Positions 16,779 through 30,541 are shown, counted from the stretch's first letter. The stretch is 64,000 nucleotides of DNA from CAVORB01 sp963698495 (GCA_963698495.1 CAVORB010000013.1:62001-126000), one strand, 5' to 3'. Numbers and translations are program-made. Notes: generated from the sequence alone by a model not told the origin.

Positions 16779-19478
16779 TCATGAGCCGGCGATGAAGTCC
16801 CGCGCCAGATCGAGGGCATCGGCGTGCAGGGTGCCGTTGGCGAAAACGACCTGATAGTGCAGCACCTCCGGGTTCAGCTCCTCCCAGCGCTTCAGCGCCA
16901 CGGCCTTGCGGCCTTCCTTGGTCCGGGCGTCCTGCCCCTTGGCGTGCCGTTCGAGATCTCCGCGCACGTCGGCGCTGAGCTCGTCCTTCTTGATCTCGAC
17001 GATCAGGTGCTTTCCGTCCTTACGCCGGATCACGAAGTCCGGCGTGTAGCGGTGCCAGCGCCCGTCATCGCCGAGATACTCTGCATACAGCTCGGTCTTG
17101 GCCGGGTCGGTGAGTCCGCCGGTGAACCACACGCCCTCGATGCGCTCCTTGTGCTCGGCGATGAGGTTCAGCACCCGTTCCAGATAGGCCGCCTCCGGCT
17201 CCGAGTCGAAGTTGTAGCCCTCGTAGTGGAAGCTCAACTCCCGGGCGAGGCCGTCGTCGGGAAACTGCCCGGCGACCTTGTAGAGGTGCTCGCGGTCCTT
17301 GGCGAAGCTTACCCGGGCGGTATAGACGGGCTTGCCATCGCGTTCTCCGATCTCGAAGCCCTCCGGCTTGACCAGGGCCAGGGCGATGTCGATCTCCTCC
17401 CAGTCTTGCTCGTACTGGGAGCGCTGGACCTCGATCTGCCCGCCGAGGGCCTCGAGGTGCTGCTCGGGCACCGGCCCATCGGGGCCGTACACGGCACGCA
17501 ATGCCGACAGCAGCTCGGCCGTCGGCAGGTGATAGTTGGCGGCGAGCAAAACAGCGGCACCGTAGGGAGAATAGAGCATGGGCTGAAGCTCGATCACGTC
17601 CTCCCCGCCGTCGACCCGCGTCAGGCGGGTGCGGCCTTCCTTGGGCTCGGCGATGGTCCAAGTCTCGACCCGGACCGCCGGCTCGTACTCGATGTTCGGG
17701 CGTTCGAAGGAAAGCGGCTTCTGCTCGACGGTCGCTTTCCGCCGGAAACGGGCGATTCGCTTCCTGACGACCAGATTGGGCAGGTCCGGCTTACGCAGCT
17801 CCACCAGCTTTTCCACCCGTTCCGCATGCTGCCCGTCGAGCTCCTGCAACGTAGTCCCGTAGGTCTCCTCGAGCTGCTTGGCGAGCACGGACTTGTTGCT
17901 CCTGGCCACGTAGACGCGCGCCGGGCGGGTGTTACCCGGCACCTGGCGCAGGCAGCGGGTCGCCGCCTGAAGCACGAAGTTGTTGCTGGACCTGAGCTTG
18001 CGAACCAGCCCGCAGGCGAACAGGCTGGGACAGTTCCAGCCCTCGGTGCCCATGTTGACGAGCAGGATGACCCGATAGGGCGACGCCGGGTCGCTGGCGA
18101 CACGGTAGAACTCCCGCCTCACCTCCTCCGTGGACTTGCTGTGCACTGCCAGCACGCTGGAGGCATCGACCCCCTGTAGCGCAAGCGCCGACTCGACGGC
18201 CGGACGCAGCTCGTCCAGGGCCTCGGTCTGGGGGAAGTACAGGGCCAGGCGAGCCGGGGCGCCGTTCGGAAGCGCCACGTTCCAGTAATCCTCTACGAAA
18301 TCGGTGACGATCTCGGCGACCAGGTCATCCGCACTGTTTTCATCCAGATCGAAGATACGGATATTTCGCGCCAGCTCCTTGAGGACGCCGTCCTTGATGC
18401 CCTCGCCCAGCCCGTACCAGATCACCACATCGCGCAGGGGCTGCCGCTCGAAGTAGGGCGTGCCCGTGGTGTTGACCACCACGATGAGATTGGTCTCCTG
18501 GGCCAGGAAGTCGACCGTACGGCGCACCTTCTTGATGCCCTGGTCGACGAAGATCTCCTCGCCCGTCTCGGGATCCTTCTGCCACTTGCCCAGCAGCTTC
18601 TGGCCGTAGGTGTGGTGGGCCTCGTCCGAAAAGACCGCCAGGTGCGGGAGCGAGGCGATGGCCTGGAGGCGCAGGTTCGCCTCCTCTTCGGCATGTTCCT
18701 CCTCCTGGTACAGCCAGTCCATCTGCGCCAGCTTGCGACGGGCCGGGTTGCGCTGGATGCGGATCTTCTCCGTGTTGGTGACGACCAGGTTCCATGAGCT
18801 GCCCCAGACGACGGGCAGGTCCTTGTCGCCGTCGCGGGTGAAGGTGAGCTTCAGGCTTGCGGCGAAAGGCCCGTACATGCGCGGCGGGAGGATCCGGTCG
18901 AAGGGGATGTCGGCGATCTCGCGCAGCGACTCGATGATGGTCTTGCCCGGCGCGAAGACAAGGGCGTTCTGCACGAAAGGCCCTTCGGGATACTCCTGGG
19001 CCATGGCGAACTCGGTCGCCACGATGGTGCCCATGAGGATGGTCTTTCCGGCGCCCATCGCCAGGGCGAGGATGTAGCTCGGGTAGTCCAGGGTGAGGGT
19101 TTCGCGCAGGCTCTCCATGTGGTTCGCGCGGACCAGCGGATCGTTCGTCTTGATGCGGTCGATCAGTGTCGCGTAGTCGTAATCCGCTTCGGCAAACAGC
19201 TCGTTGGAGATCCCCATGGCGGCGAGGCGCTCTTTCATTTTCGGAAAGAGCCCTTGGTAAAGCTGTGGGACCGTGGGCGTGTTTTCGATCAGCCGCAAGT
19301 ACCAGTAAGTCTCCAGGGCGCGGAACTGGGCGATGCGCAGGAATCGGAGCTGTCCGCCTTTCTCGTCCTCGGTCGCGAAATCGAGAATTTCGGCGATCGC
19401 GGGAAACCCGTCGCAGACATAGGACGCTTTGCGCCAGTCGTCAACGCGAGCGGCAATGGCCTGGTGCAGGTGGATCAT
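16779..19478 (-). CDS. res: Type III restriction enzyme Res subunit
   Basis: An 899-residue helicase-nuclease, the restriction subunit that works with Mod. The superfamily 2 motor shows Walker A in LAMGAGKTILMGT (about residue 145), the DEAH-type Walker B in FSDEAHHTYG and motif III-like VVNTTGTPYF. Later motifs are LLVNMGTEGWNCPSL and QAATRCLRQVPGNTRPA. The C-terminal endonuclease domain is of the PD-(D/E)xK type, TPDFVIRR…LIVEIKKDE (about 825–850). The length fits the family and the frame is intact, unlike mod. It is the first gene of the island and starts 72 bp after the metH stop on the same strand, so it may have its own weak promoter there or read from metH. Confidence 0.92.
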   Translation of the reverse strand: MIHLHQAIAARVDDWRKASYVCDGFPAIAEILDFATEDEKGGQLRFLRIAQFRALETYWYLRLIENTPTVPQLYQGLFPKMKERLAAMGISNELFAEADYDYATLIDRIKTNDPLVRANHMESLRETLTLDYPSYILALAMGAGKTILMGTIVATEFAMAQEYPEGPFVQNALVFAPGKTIIESLREIADIPFDRILPPRMYGPFAASLKLTFTRDGDKDLPVVWGSSWNLVVTNTEKIRIQRNPARRKLAQMDWLYQEEEHAEEEANLRLQAIASLPHLAVFSDEAHHTYGQKLLGKWQKDPETGEEIFVDQGIKKVRRTVDFLAQETNLIVVVNTTGTPYFERQPLRDVVIWYGLGEGIKDGVLKELARNIRIFDLDENSADDLVAEIVTDFVEDYWNVALPNGAPARLALYFPQTEALDELRPAVESALALQGVDASSVLAVHSKSTEEVRREFYRVASDPASPYRVILLVNMGTEGWNCPSLFACGLVRKLRSSNNFVLQAATRCLRQVPGNTRPARVYVARSNKSVLAKQLEETYGTTLQELDGQHAERVEKLVELRKPDLPNLVVRKRIARFRRKATVEQKPLSFERPNIEYEPAVRVETWTIAEPKEGRTRLTRVDGGEDVIELQPMLYSPYGAAVLLAANYHLPTAELLSALRAVYGPDGPVPEQHLEALGGQIEVQRSQYEQDWEEIDIALALVKPEGFEIGERDGKPVYTARVSFAKDREHLYKVAGQFPDDGLARELSFHYEGYNFDSEPEAAYLERVLNLIAEHKERIEGVWFTGGLTDPAKTELYAEYLGDDGRWHRYTPDFVIRRKDGKHLIVEIKKDELSADVRGDLERHAKGQDARTKEGRKAVALKRWEELNPEVLHYQVVFANGTLHADALDLARDFIAGS

Positions 19479-19550
19479 CGCCCTACCGGAGCTCGCCCGG
19501 AATGCGCTCGCGCCGAGGACCGTACACAGCGAGTGCGCGCGCCCATTCCT

Positions 19551-23280
<3,730 letters not shown>

Positions 23281-23332
23281 CGGGTGACTGGAATTCCGCG
23301 ACCTGGGGCTGCCGCGGCCGGAACGATTCGTA

Positions 23333-23359
23333 ATTATACGGCCAGGACCGGGATCCTGG
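23333..23359 (-). promoter_or_regulatory. metH promoter -10 with overlapping palindrome
   Basis: On the minus strand a perfect TATAAT lies at 23338–23333, about 50 bases before the metH ATG. There is no good -35; instead an 18-bp dyad, CCAGGACCGGGATCCTGG, lies at 23342–23359. A regulator bound there would act on metH. I did not recognise a cobalamin or SAH riboswitch in the leader. Confidence 0.45.
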
Positions 23360-23446
23360 GGTTGGAAGCTCGCTAGGACGCCTCGCACCCGGGCGTTTAT
23401 TATCTGAAACCAGAGAGAAGTGAATACCTTGTCGAGGAGGATCGAG

Positions 23447-23671
23447 ATGATACAGCCCCTCATGGTGCTGCCGAGCAAAGAGGCCGGCCGGATCCGCGTG
23501 GTGACGGTGCCCGAGGACATGTCCTCCCACGAGGCCTATCGCTACGTCACCGGACTGATCGCCGGCGTCCCGCGGGACGCTGAGGACGGTTGGGTGGACG
23601 AGGTCCTCGACGCGCTGGAAGATCACGGCTTCGAGACGGTGAGTTTCGACTTGGGTCCACCGTTGGACTGA
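23447..23671 (+). CDS. Small conserved-looking protein of unknown function
   Basis: A 74-residue acidic soluble protein with no membrane segment. The sequence looks like a real fold: alternating hydrophobic positions, and a helix-like stretch DEVLDALEDHGFETVSFDLG. ATG 23447 follows an ideal Shine-Dalgarno AGGAGG six bases upstream, which makes the gene credible; a GTG at 23420 in the same frame lacks this. It is the first gene of a plus-strand run and ends nine bases before rlmH, where many gammaproteobacteria have rsfS; this protein does not resemble RsfS. Confidence 0.7.
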   Translation: MIQPLMVLPSKEAGRIRVVTVPEDMSSHEAYRYVTGLIAGVPRDAEDGWVDEVLDALEDHGFETVSFDLGPPLD

Positions 23672-23680
23672 TGCCCCGCG

Positions 23681-24151
23681 ATGCGCATCCACTTGCTCGC
23701 CGTCGGTCGCCGGATGCCGCGCTGGGTCGAGACCGGCTACGGGGAGTACGCCAAGCGCCTCCCTCCCGAGTGCGCCCTGCACCTGGTGGAGATCGAGCCC
23801 GGCCATCGCGGCAAGGGCGCGAGCACGGACGTGGCGCGGCGAACCGAGGGCGAGCGCATGCTGGCCGCTCTTCCCAGAGGGGCGCAGGTCATCGCCCTGG
23901 ACGAGAGAGGCCGCGCCTGGAGCACCGACGAGCTGGCCGGGAAGCTCGCGGACTGGATGGGCGACGGCCGCGACCTGGCCCTGCTGGTGGGCGGCCCCGA
24001 GGGCCTGGCCGACGCCTGCCTGGAGCACGCCGAGGGACTCTGGTCCCTCTCGCCGCTGACCTTTCCACACCCACTGGTCCGGGTCATACTGGCCGAGCAA
24101 CTCTACCGCGCATGGAGCATCCTCCGCGGCCACCCATACCACCGGGGCTGA
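23681..24151 (+). CDS. rlmH: 23S rRNA (pseudouridine(1915)-N(3))-methyltransferase
   Basis: A 156-residue SPOUT-fold methyltransferase that methylates pseudouridine 1915 in helix 69 of 23S rRNA on the assembled 70S ribosome. The family signature is clear: IHLLAVGRRMPRW at the start, IALDERGRAWSTDELA, the AdoMet-knot residues LLVGGPEGL, and the C-terminal LTFPHPLVRVILAEQLYRA followed by HPYHRG. Length matches E. coli (155). It is followed sixteen bases later by maf. Confidence 0.96.
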   Translation: MRIHLLAVGRRMPRWVETGYGEYAKRLPPECALHLVEIEPGHRGKGASTDVARRTEGERMLAALPRGAQVIALDERGRAWSTDELAGKLADWMGDGRDLALLVGGPEGLADACLEHAEGLWSLSPLTFPHPLVRVILAEQLYRAWSILRGHPYHRG

Positions 24152-24167
24152 AACAGGGGCGCTAGCG

Positions 24168-24791
24168 GTGACGAACCCCGACATCTATCTGGCGTCCAAC
24201 TCCCCGAGGCGCAGGGAGTTGTTGACGCAGATCGGGGTGCGGTTCGCGGTGATCGCCATCGACCTGGACGAGGAGCCCCTGGGCAGTGAACCGCCAGAGG
24301 CTTACGTGTTGCGGGTCGCCCGCGACAAGGCGCGAGCCGGGCGGGCGCTGACGGGCGCCGCGCCAAGGGTTCCCGTCCTGGCCGCCGACACCGCCGTGGT
24401 CATCGACGACCGCATACTCGGAAAACCACGGACACGGGAGGAGGCTAGTGCCATGATGGAGCGGCTCTCGGGGCGCACACACCGGGTGCTCAGCGGCGTG
24501 GCCCTGGCGGACGACGGGCAGGAAAGGCAGGCGCTCAGCGTCAGCGAGGTCAGCTTCCGCGTCATCACCCCGGAGGAGGCGCGGGCCTACTGGGAAACCG
24601 GGGAGCCCGCCGACAAGGCCGGCGGTTATGGCATCCAGGGCCTGGGCGCCCTGTTCGTCAGCGAGCTGCGGGGCAGCTACTCCGGCGTGATGGGGCTGCC
24701 CCTGTTCGAGACCGCCGGCCTCTTGTCGGAGGTAGGCATTGCGCCTTTGCGTCGATTTGACCCGGAAAGCAACAGGAAAACCGAACGGTGA
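24168..24791 (+). CDS. maf: Maf-like nucleoside triphosphate pyrophosphatase (dTTP/UTP type)
   Basis: A 207-residue house-cleaning pyrophosphatase. The sequence follows E. coli YhdE more closely than YceF: SNSPRRRELLTQIGV at the start, LAADTAVVIDDRILGKP, and DKAGGYGIQGLGALF. This points to dTTP/UTP and modified pyrimidine triphosphates. GTG start at 24168. The end overlaps the rng start by four bases (GTGA), so translation is probably coupled, as in the common maf–rng pair. Confidence 0.93.
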   Translation: MTNPDIYLASNSPRRRELLTQIGVRFAVIAIDLDEEPLGSEPPEAYVLRVARDKARAGRALTGAAPRVPVLAADTAVVIDDRILGKPRTREEASAMMERLSGRTHRVLSGVALADDGQERQALSVSEVSFRVITPEEARAYWETGEPADKAGGYGIQGLGALFVSELRGSYSGVMGLPLFETAGLLSEVGIAPLRRFDPESNRKTER

Positions 24792-26242
24792 GCGAAGAAA
24801 TCCTGGTCAACGTGACGCCGCCAGAGACCCGCGTCGCCGTGGTGGAGAACGGGGTGGTGCAGGAGATCATCATCGAGCGCGCCGACCGCCGGGGGCTGGT
24901 AGGCAACGTCTACAAGGGGCGCATCTGCCGGGTGCTGCCCGGCATGCAGGCCGCCTTCGTCGACATCGGGCTGGAGCGCGCCGCCTTTCTGCACACCTCC
25001 GACATCTCGGCCACCGGGGGAGAGCCCCGCGGCGAGCATATCTACGAGCTGGTTCGCGAGGGAGACCCGATCGTGGTGCAGGTCGTCAAGGACCCGCTGG
25101 GCACCAAGGGCGCGCGGCTCACCACCAACATCTCCATACCCTCCCGCTACCTGGTGTTCATGCCCACGCTGCGCAACACCGGCGTGTCGCAGAAGATCGA
25201 GGACGAGGAGGAGCGCCGCCGGCTGCGGGAAATCCTCCAGCGTTACCTCGAAGACCATGGCGGCGAGGGCGGCTTCATCGCCCGCACCGCCGCCGAGGGG
25301 ATCGCCGAGCAGGGGTTGGTCAAGGACATGGGGTTTCTGGCGAAGCTGTGGCGCGGCATCCGAGAGCGCTGCGAGCTGGCCGCCGATGTCGGTCTGATCC
25401 ACGACGACCTGCCGTTGGCCCTGCGCGCGCTTCGCGACCTGGTGGGCCCCGAGGTGGAGCGCGTGCGCATCGACTCGCGCTCGACCATGGACCGGGCGCT
25501 CACCTTCGCCGCCAAGTACATCCCGGACATTACTGGGCGCATCGAGTACTACCAGGGCGAGCGGCCCCTGTTCGACCTCTACGGGGTCGAGGACGAGATC
25601 CAGAAGGCCTTGCAACGGAAGGTGCAGCTCAAGTCCGGGGGCCATCTGATCATCGACCAGACCGAGGCCATGACCACCATCGACGTCAACACCGGCGCCT
25701 TCGTCGGCCACCGCAACCTGGAAGAGACCATCTTCAAGACCAACCTGGAGGCCGCCCAGGCCATCTGCCGGCAGCTGCGCCTGCGCAACCTCGGCGGCAT
25801 CATCATTATCGACTTCATCGACATGACCGACGACGAGCACAAGCGCCAGGTCATGCGGGCGCTGGAGAAGTGCCTGGCGCGGGACCACGCCAAGACCCAC
25901 ATCTCCGAGGTCTCCTCCCTCGGTCTGGTGGAGATGACGCGCAAGCGCACCCGCGAGTCCCTGGAGCACGTGCTGTGCGAGCCCTGCCCCTGCTGCGGCG
26001 GCCGCGGCACCCTGAAGACCGCCGAGACCACCTGCTACGAGATCTTTCGCGAGCTCCTGCGCGAGGCGCGCCAGTTCGATGTCGAAACCCTGCTTGTATT
26101 GGCGTCGCAGGAGGTGATCGACCGCCTCCTGGACGAGGAGTCCGGGCACCTCGCGGAGCTCGAGGAGTTCATCGGCAAACCCGTGCGGCTGCAGGCCGAG
26201 GCCCTCTATACTCAAGAACAGTATGATGTAGTGCTCATCTAG
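24788..26242 (+). CDS. rng: Ribonuclease G
   Basis: A 484-residue endoribonuclease that matures the 5' end of 16S rRNA and cuts some mRNAs. It starts with an S1-like domain (about 40–130: GLVGNVYKGRICRVLPGMQAAFVDIG). The catalytic DNase I-like region carries the Mg-binding aspartates in TIDVNTGAFVG and IIIDFIDM. The zinc-link motif CPCCGGRG (about residue 400) makes the dimer contact. The length and the absence of a long C-terminal scaffold tail distinguish it from RNase E. GTG start, overlapping maf. Confidence 0.95.
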   Translation: MSEEILVNVTPPETRVAVVENGVVQEIIIERADRRGLVGNVYKGRICRVLPGMQAAFVDIGLERAAFLHTSDISATGGEPRGEHIYELVREGDPIVVQVVKDPLGTKGARLTTNISIPSRYLVFMPTLRNTGVSQKIEDEEERRRLREILQRYLEDHGGEGGFIARTAAEGIAEQGLVKDMGFLAKLWRGIRERCELAADVGLIHDDLPLALRALRDLVGPEVERVRIDSRSTMDRALTFAAKYIPDITGRIEYYQGERPLFDLYGVEDEIQKALQRKVQLKSGGHLIIDQTEAMTTIDVNTGAFVGHRNLEETIFKTNLEAAQAICRQLRLRNLGGIIIIDFIDMTDDEHKRQVMRALEKCLARDHAKTHISEVSSLGLVEMTRKRTRESLEHVLCEPCPCCGGRGTLKTAETTCYEIFRELLREARQFDVETLLVLASQEVIDRLLDEESGHLAELEEFIGKPVRLQAEALYTQEQYDVVLI

Positions 26243-26386
26243 CTGTCGGCCGCCGGTTGCCGGCGGATGGGCGATCGCTCCGCGGCCCCGAACCAACTCG
26301 TTTCGCCGCCCCAGGGCAGCTCCCCCAAATCCGCCTCACCTGGCCTGAGCGTCGACCGCTGGTGGCTGAGACCAACGGCTACACGC

Positions 26387-29300
26387 ATGATCCACCTCTT
26401 CAAATCTGCCGCGGCGCGGACGGTCACCGTCGTCCTGCTCGGCGTGCTTACGGTCGGAATCCTGATCGGGGCCGTGCGCCTCGCCTTGCCCTTCGCCGAC
26501 CTGTTCCGCTCCCAGGTCGAGGGACTGCTGGCGGATACCCTGGGCCTGGAGGCCCGCGTGGGCCGCTTCGGGCTGCGCCTCGCCGGCTGGGTACCGCGGC
26601 TCACGCTGACGGACGTGGTGCTGCTCGATCCGGGGAGCGGCCGTCGCCAGCTCTCCCTCGAGGAGCTCCGCCTGGATCTCGACCTCGCGTCGAGCGCCCG
26701 CGAGCTATCGCCGCAAGTGGCCTCCCTGACCCTGGTGGGCGCCCAGCTGGTGGTCAAGCGGCGCGCGAACGGAAGCATCACGGTGGCCGGCCTGGAGGGC
26801 ATGGAAGCCGGCAACCCGCAGGCAATGGATTTCTTCCTGGCCAACGGCCGGTTCCTCCTCGTCGACAGCAGCGTGCTCTGGGTGGACGACCGCGCCGACC
26901 TTCCGCCCATTCACCTCTCCGACGTCCGGGGACGTTTCGACAATGCGGGAGCCCGCCACCGGGTGGGCCTGGTGGCCCGCTTGTTCTCCGAGACGGACAC
27001 CGAGGTCCGTCTCGCCGGCGATCTGCGCGGCGCTCCGGAGCAACCCGACGCCTGGTCGGGAGACGTCTACGTGCGGGTCCGCGGGCGCAGCCTCGAACCC
27101 TTGCTCGGCGGCAGGCTGCCGCCCGGGCTGCACGTCGGGAGCGACGCGGTGGAGCTCGAGAGCTGGAGCCGGCTGTCCGGGTCCGCCCTGGCGGACTCCG
27201 TCAACCGGATCGACGCGGAGAATCTGGTTGCCTGGCGGCATGCGGCGGACGGAACGGCCACGCCCCTGCACCTGGACCGGATACAGGCCGTCGTTCACTG
27301 GCAGAAGGACGGAGCGGGCTGGTGGATCGAGGTCGCCGACCTGGGATACAGCCGCGGCCGGCACCAGCGCCCGCCCACCGACCTGGCGCTGCGCTTCGCC
27401 CCCGAGGACGGGGAAGGCTGGTCCCTCTCGGGCGGAGTCCAGTCGATTCACGGCGCCGACCTGCGCGACGCCCTCGGCCTGGTGCCGAACATCGACGCAT
27501 GGACCGAGCACGTGCGCGAAAGCCGGGTTCAGGGCGAGCTGAAGGATCTGCGGTTCAATCTGCGACAGCGCCCGGACGAGGCACCGCTGTGGGGCCTCAG
27601 CGGCCGGGCGCTCGCCGTTGCCGCCGAGCCAGCCGGCGGGCTCCCGGGGATACGAGGGCTCGACGCGAGTTTCGCGGCGGATCAGACCGGGGGCGACCTC
27701 ACCCTCGACGGCCAGGCGGTGACGCTGACGTACCCCGGGTATTTCGACACCCCGGTCTCGCTCGACCGCTTGCGAGGCGACCTCCGCTGGTATAGGGACG
27801 CGGGAGCCGGTTGGCGGGTCGAGGCCTCGGAGCTTTCCGTGGAGAACCAGGACATCCGCACCCGCTCGCGTCTCGCGCTCATGGTCCCCGCCGACGGGAG
27901 CAGCCCGCGGCTGGACCTTCGCACCGAGATCCGGGATGCACACCTCGCGGCGGTGCGGCGGTACATCCCGACCGGCCGGCTCAAGAAACGGCTCGCGACC
28001 TGGCTGGAGCGTGCCTTCGTCAGCGGCACCGTTCCATCCGGCACGCTGCGGTTCTCCGGCGCCTTGGGCGACTTCCCTTTCGAAGGGCGCGAAGGCCTGT
28101 TCCAGGTCCTGCTCGAGGTGGAAGACACGATCCTGGATTATCACCCGGATTGGCCTCGGCTCGAGGCGCTGTCCGGCGAGGTGGCGTTCGAGAACCTGAG
28201 CATGGACGTGACCATGTACTCCGGCCGCCTGCTCGACAGCGACATCCTCGAGGTGACCGCCCGCATCCCGGACCTCGCCCACGCCGATTGGGTGCAGATC
28301 TCCGGCGCCACCGCGGGGCCCTTCAGCGACGGGCTGCGGCTGCTCGACGAGACCCCGCTCCAAGCCCGCATGGGCGCGGTCACCCGCGCCCTCCAGGTCG
28401 AGGGGTGCCTCCGGGTCGACATCACGGAACTGGTCGTGCCTCTTCCCAAACCCGGCGAGACTGCCTCGCCGACGCTCAGGGGGGAGATCTCCTGGCCGGA
28501 ACAAGCGTCGGTTTCCCTCGCCGACGGGGATCTCAGGCTCGACCACTTGGCCGGCAGGCTCGTGTTCCAGGACGACGGCCTCACCGCCGACGCCATCGAT
28601 GCCGAGCTGTGGGGAATACCTGTCCGCCTGCTCATCGCCACCGAACCGGGGGAAGACGGCGCCGGCGGCGCGACGCGGATCGAGGCCACCAGCAGAATGC
28701 CCACCAAGGTACTGGCGCAACGACTGCCCTCATCGTTATGGGAACACGTGCGGGGAGAGCCCGAGCTGAAGCTGCGCCTGGACATCGAGAACGCCGCCAT
28801 CGGGCAGGATGGCATTCCCCTCGCCTTCTCCCTGGAGTCGGATCTGGCCGGCGTCGCCGTGGACCTGCCTTCTCCCCTCGGAAAGGAGGCGGGGTCGAGC
28901 CGGACCGCACGCCTGGAAGGCACGATCGCGCCGGGTGCGGACCTGGAGCTGCGGGGCGGCTACGGCGACCTGGGACTCCACCTCGGCTTCCAGCGCGACG
29001 CATCCGGGGATCTGCGTTTCACCGGCGGAAACCTCAATTTGAGCGGGAAGGCGGCGCCGGTGAGGGAACCAGGGCTGAGCCTGAGCGGCAGGCTTGCGAG
29101 CCTCGACCTGGGCACCTGGCTCAACTGGTGGGAGCGACAAGACCAGACCGACGCGCGCGCGGAGACGGGCGTAGCGCTCCGGTCCGCGGATATCCAGATC
29201 GGGCGCCTGGAGCTCGGCAAGCTCGAGTCCAATGACCTTCGACTCGCGGCCGAGCGCAATCAGGACCGCTGGCAGCTGCGAATCCAGGCGCGGGAGCTTG

Positions 29301-30403
29301 CGGGCGATGTGGGCATCCCACACCGTCCCCGCAGCGAGCCGCTGCGGGTCCATCTGCAACGACTCGACCTCGCCGGCCTGATGGGGGACGAAGGCGGGCA
29401 GGGACAACCCTTGGCAAGGGGCAAGAAGCGCCCCGACCCGCGGCGGGCGCACTTGTTGGAGCTTCGCATCGACAGCCTGCAGTGGGCCGACAACCTCATC
29501 GGGGAGGTCAGCCTCGACTCACGTCCGACGCCCAACGGGATCGAGTACACGCCAATGCGGCTCACGGGCGGGCTGATGAACATCGACGGCGAGGCGTGGT
29601 GGACCTCGGAAGCCGGTGCCCAGCAAACCTCGATCGAGCTCGACGGCAAAGGCGACGACCTCGGCGAGTTCCTGCGCCACCTGGGTTACGAGAGCCTGAT
29701 CTACAAGGCTCCGGCAACGGCCAGCTTCCGTCTGCAATGGGCCGGAGGGCCTACGGACCTGGCCGCCGAGGGATTGAACGGCGAGGCGACGATCGAGGTC
29801 GGCAAGGGCAGCCTGCTGGATCTGGAGCCGGGCGTGGGACGCATGCTTGGAATTATGAATCTCGGTGCCCTGCAGCGGCGCCTGAGCCTGGATTTCAGCG
29901 ACCTTTTCGGGCGCGGCTACGCCTTCGAGCGCATCACCGGCGAGGTGAACATCAGCGACGGTCAGGCGACCATCGAGAAGCTGCTGATCGACGGCCCGTC
30001 CGCCAGGGTCGAGGTCACCGGCGGCACCGACCTGGTACGCAAGCAGTTCGACCAGGTCGTCACCGTCACGCCCCGCATCGGCACCGGGGTCGCGCTGGCC
30101 GGGGCCGTGGCGGGAGGCCCCCTGGTCGGCGCCGCGGTCTACCTCGTCGACCGGGTCTCCGGTGGCGCGGTCGACAAGCTGGTCAGCTACCAGTACGACA
30201 TCACGGGTCCCTGGGAGTCGCCCGAGATCGTTCGTCGCGGGCGCCAAACCGAGGATCGCAGCAGCCAGGCCTTCGTTCCCGGTCACTCGGGCACCGGGGT
30301 GCAACCCGCCGAGACGGAAGAACCGGAGGCCGCCCGCGTCGCCGAGCCGACCGAAGAGGAACCGAAAAAGCCCGGTCCCAACCTCTTTCTGCCCGGCCAC
30401 TGA
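26387..30403 (+). CDS. yhdP: YhdP family protein (AsmA-like, DUF3971/TIGR02099)
   Basis: A very large (about 1338-residue) protein anchored in the inner membrane by one N-terminal helix (about 10–32). The rest is a long beta-rich periplasmic body of the AsmA/TamB/YhdP kind, thought to bridge the envelope and carry phospholipids to the outer membrane. The C-terminal AsmA-type region is recognisable (VGKGSLLDLEPGVGRMLGIM, LDFSDLFGRGYAFERI, VVTVTPRIGTG). The tail is Pro/Glu-rich. ATG 26387 (MIHLFKSAAAR) gives the normal short cytoplasmic N-terminus; an ATG at 26267 would add forty residues. It follows rng by 144 bp, the same order as in E. coli. Confidence 0.88.
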   Translation: MIHLFKSAAARTVTVVLLGVLTVGILIGAVRLALPFADLFRSQVEGLLADTLGLEARVGRFGLRLAGWVPRLTLTDVVLLDPGSGRRQLSLEELRLDLDLASSARELSPQVASLTLVGAQLVVKRRANGSITVAGLEGMEAGNPQAMDFFLANGRFLLVDSSVLWVDDRADLPPIHLSDVRGRFDNAGARHRVGLVARLFSETDTEVRLAGDLRGAPEQPDAWSGDVYVRVRGRSLEPLLGGRLPPGLHVGSDAVELESWSRLSGSALADSVNRIDAENLVAWRHAADGTATPLHLDRIQAVVHWQKDGAGWWIEVADLGYSRGRHQRPPTDLALRFAPEDGEGWSLSGGVQSIHGADLRDALGLVPNIDAWTEHVRESRVQGELKDLRFNLRQRPDEAPLWGLSGRALAVAAEPAGGLPGIRGLDASFAADQTGGDLTLDGQAVTLTYPGYFDTPVSLDRLRGDLRWYRDAGAGWRVEASELSVENQDIRTRSRLALMVPADGSSPRLDLRTEIRDAHLAAVRRYIPTGRLKKRLATWLERAFVSGTVPSGTLRFSGALGDFPFEGREGLFQVLLEVEDTILDYHPDWPRLEALSGEVAFENLSMDVTMYSGRLLDSDILEVTARIPDLAHADWVQISGATAGPFSDGLRLLDETPLQARMGAVTRALQVEGCLRVDITELVVPLPKPGETASPTLRGEISWPEQASVSLADGDLRLDHLAGRLVFQDDGLTADAIDAELWGIPVRLLIATEPGEDGAGGATRIEATSRMPTKVLAQRLPSSLWEHVRGEPELKLRLDIENAAIGQDGIPLAFSLESDLAGVAVDLPSPLGKEAGSSRTARLEGTIAPGADLELRGGYGDLGLHLGFQRDASGDLRFTGGNLNLSGKAAPVREPGLSLSGRLASLDLGTWLNWWERQDQTDARAETGVALRSADIQIGRLELGKLESNDLRLAAERNQDRWQLRIQARELAGDVGIPHRPRSEPLRVHLQRLDLAGLMGDEGGQGQPLARGKKRPDPRRAHLLELRIDSLQWADNLIGEVSLDSRPTPNGIEYTPMRLTGGLMNIDGEAWWTSEAGAQQTSIELDGKGDDLGEFLRHLGYESLIYKAPATASFRLQWAGGPTDLAAEGLNGEATIEVGKGSLLDLEPGVGRMLGIMNLGALQRRLSLDFSDLFGRGYAFERITGEVNISDGQATIEKLLIDGPSARVEVTGGTDLVRKQFDQVVTVTPRIGTGVALAGAVAGGPLVGAAVYLVDRVSGGAVDKLVSYQYDITGPWESPEIVRRGRQTEDRSSQAFVPGHSGTGVQPAETEEPEAARVAEPTEEEPKKPGPNLFLPGH

Positions 30404-30541
30404 TGAGCGCGAATCCATGGGCGACCGAACGCCGGTTTTGGTCCGCACGGCGGCGGTGGTATCGTGCGTTGCTGCAACCCTAGACGTGCACACTCAACAC
30501 CGCGGCGGCCGCCGCCTGCAGGAACAGACACCTCGCCGTTT

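Noticed and set aside
23281..23446. Cobalamin or SAH riboswitch in the metH leader.
   Set aside because: I could not find the conserved core sequences of either class; only a promoter and dyad are visible.
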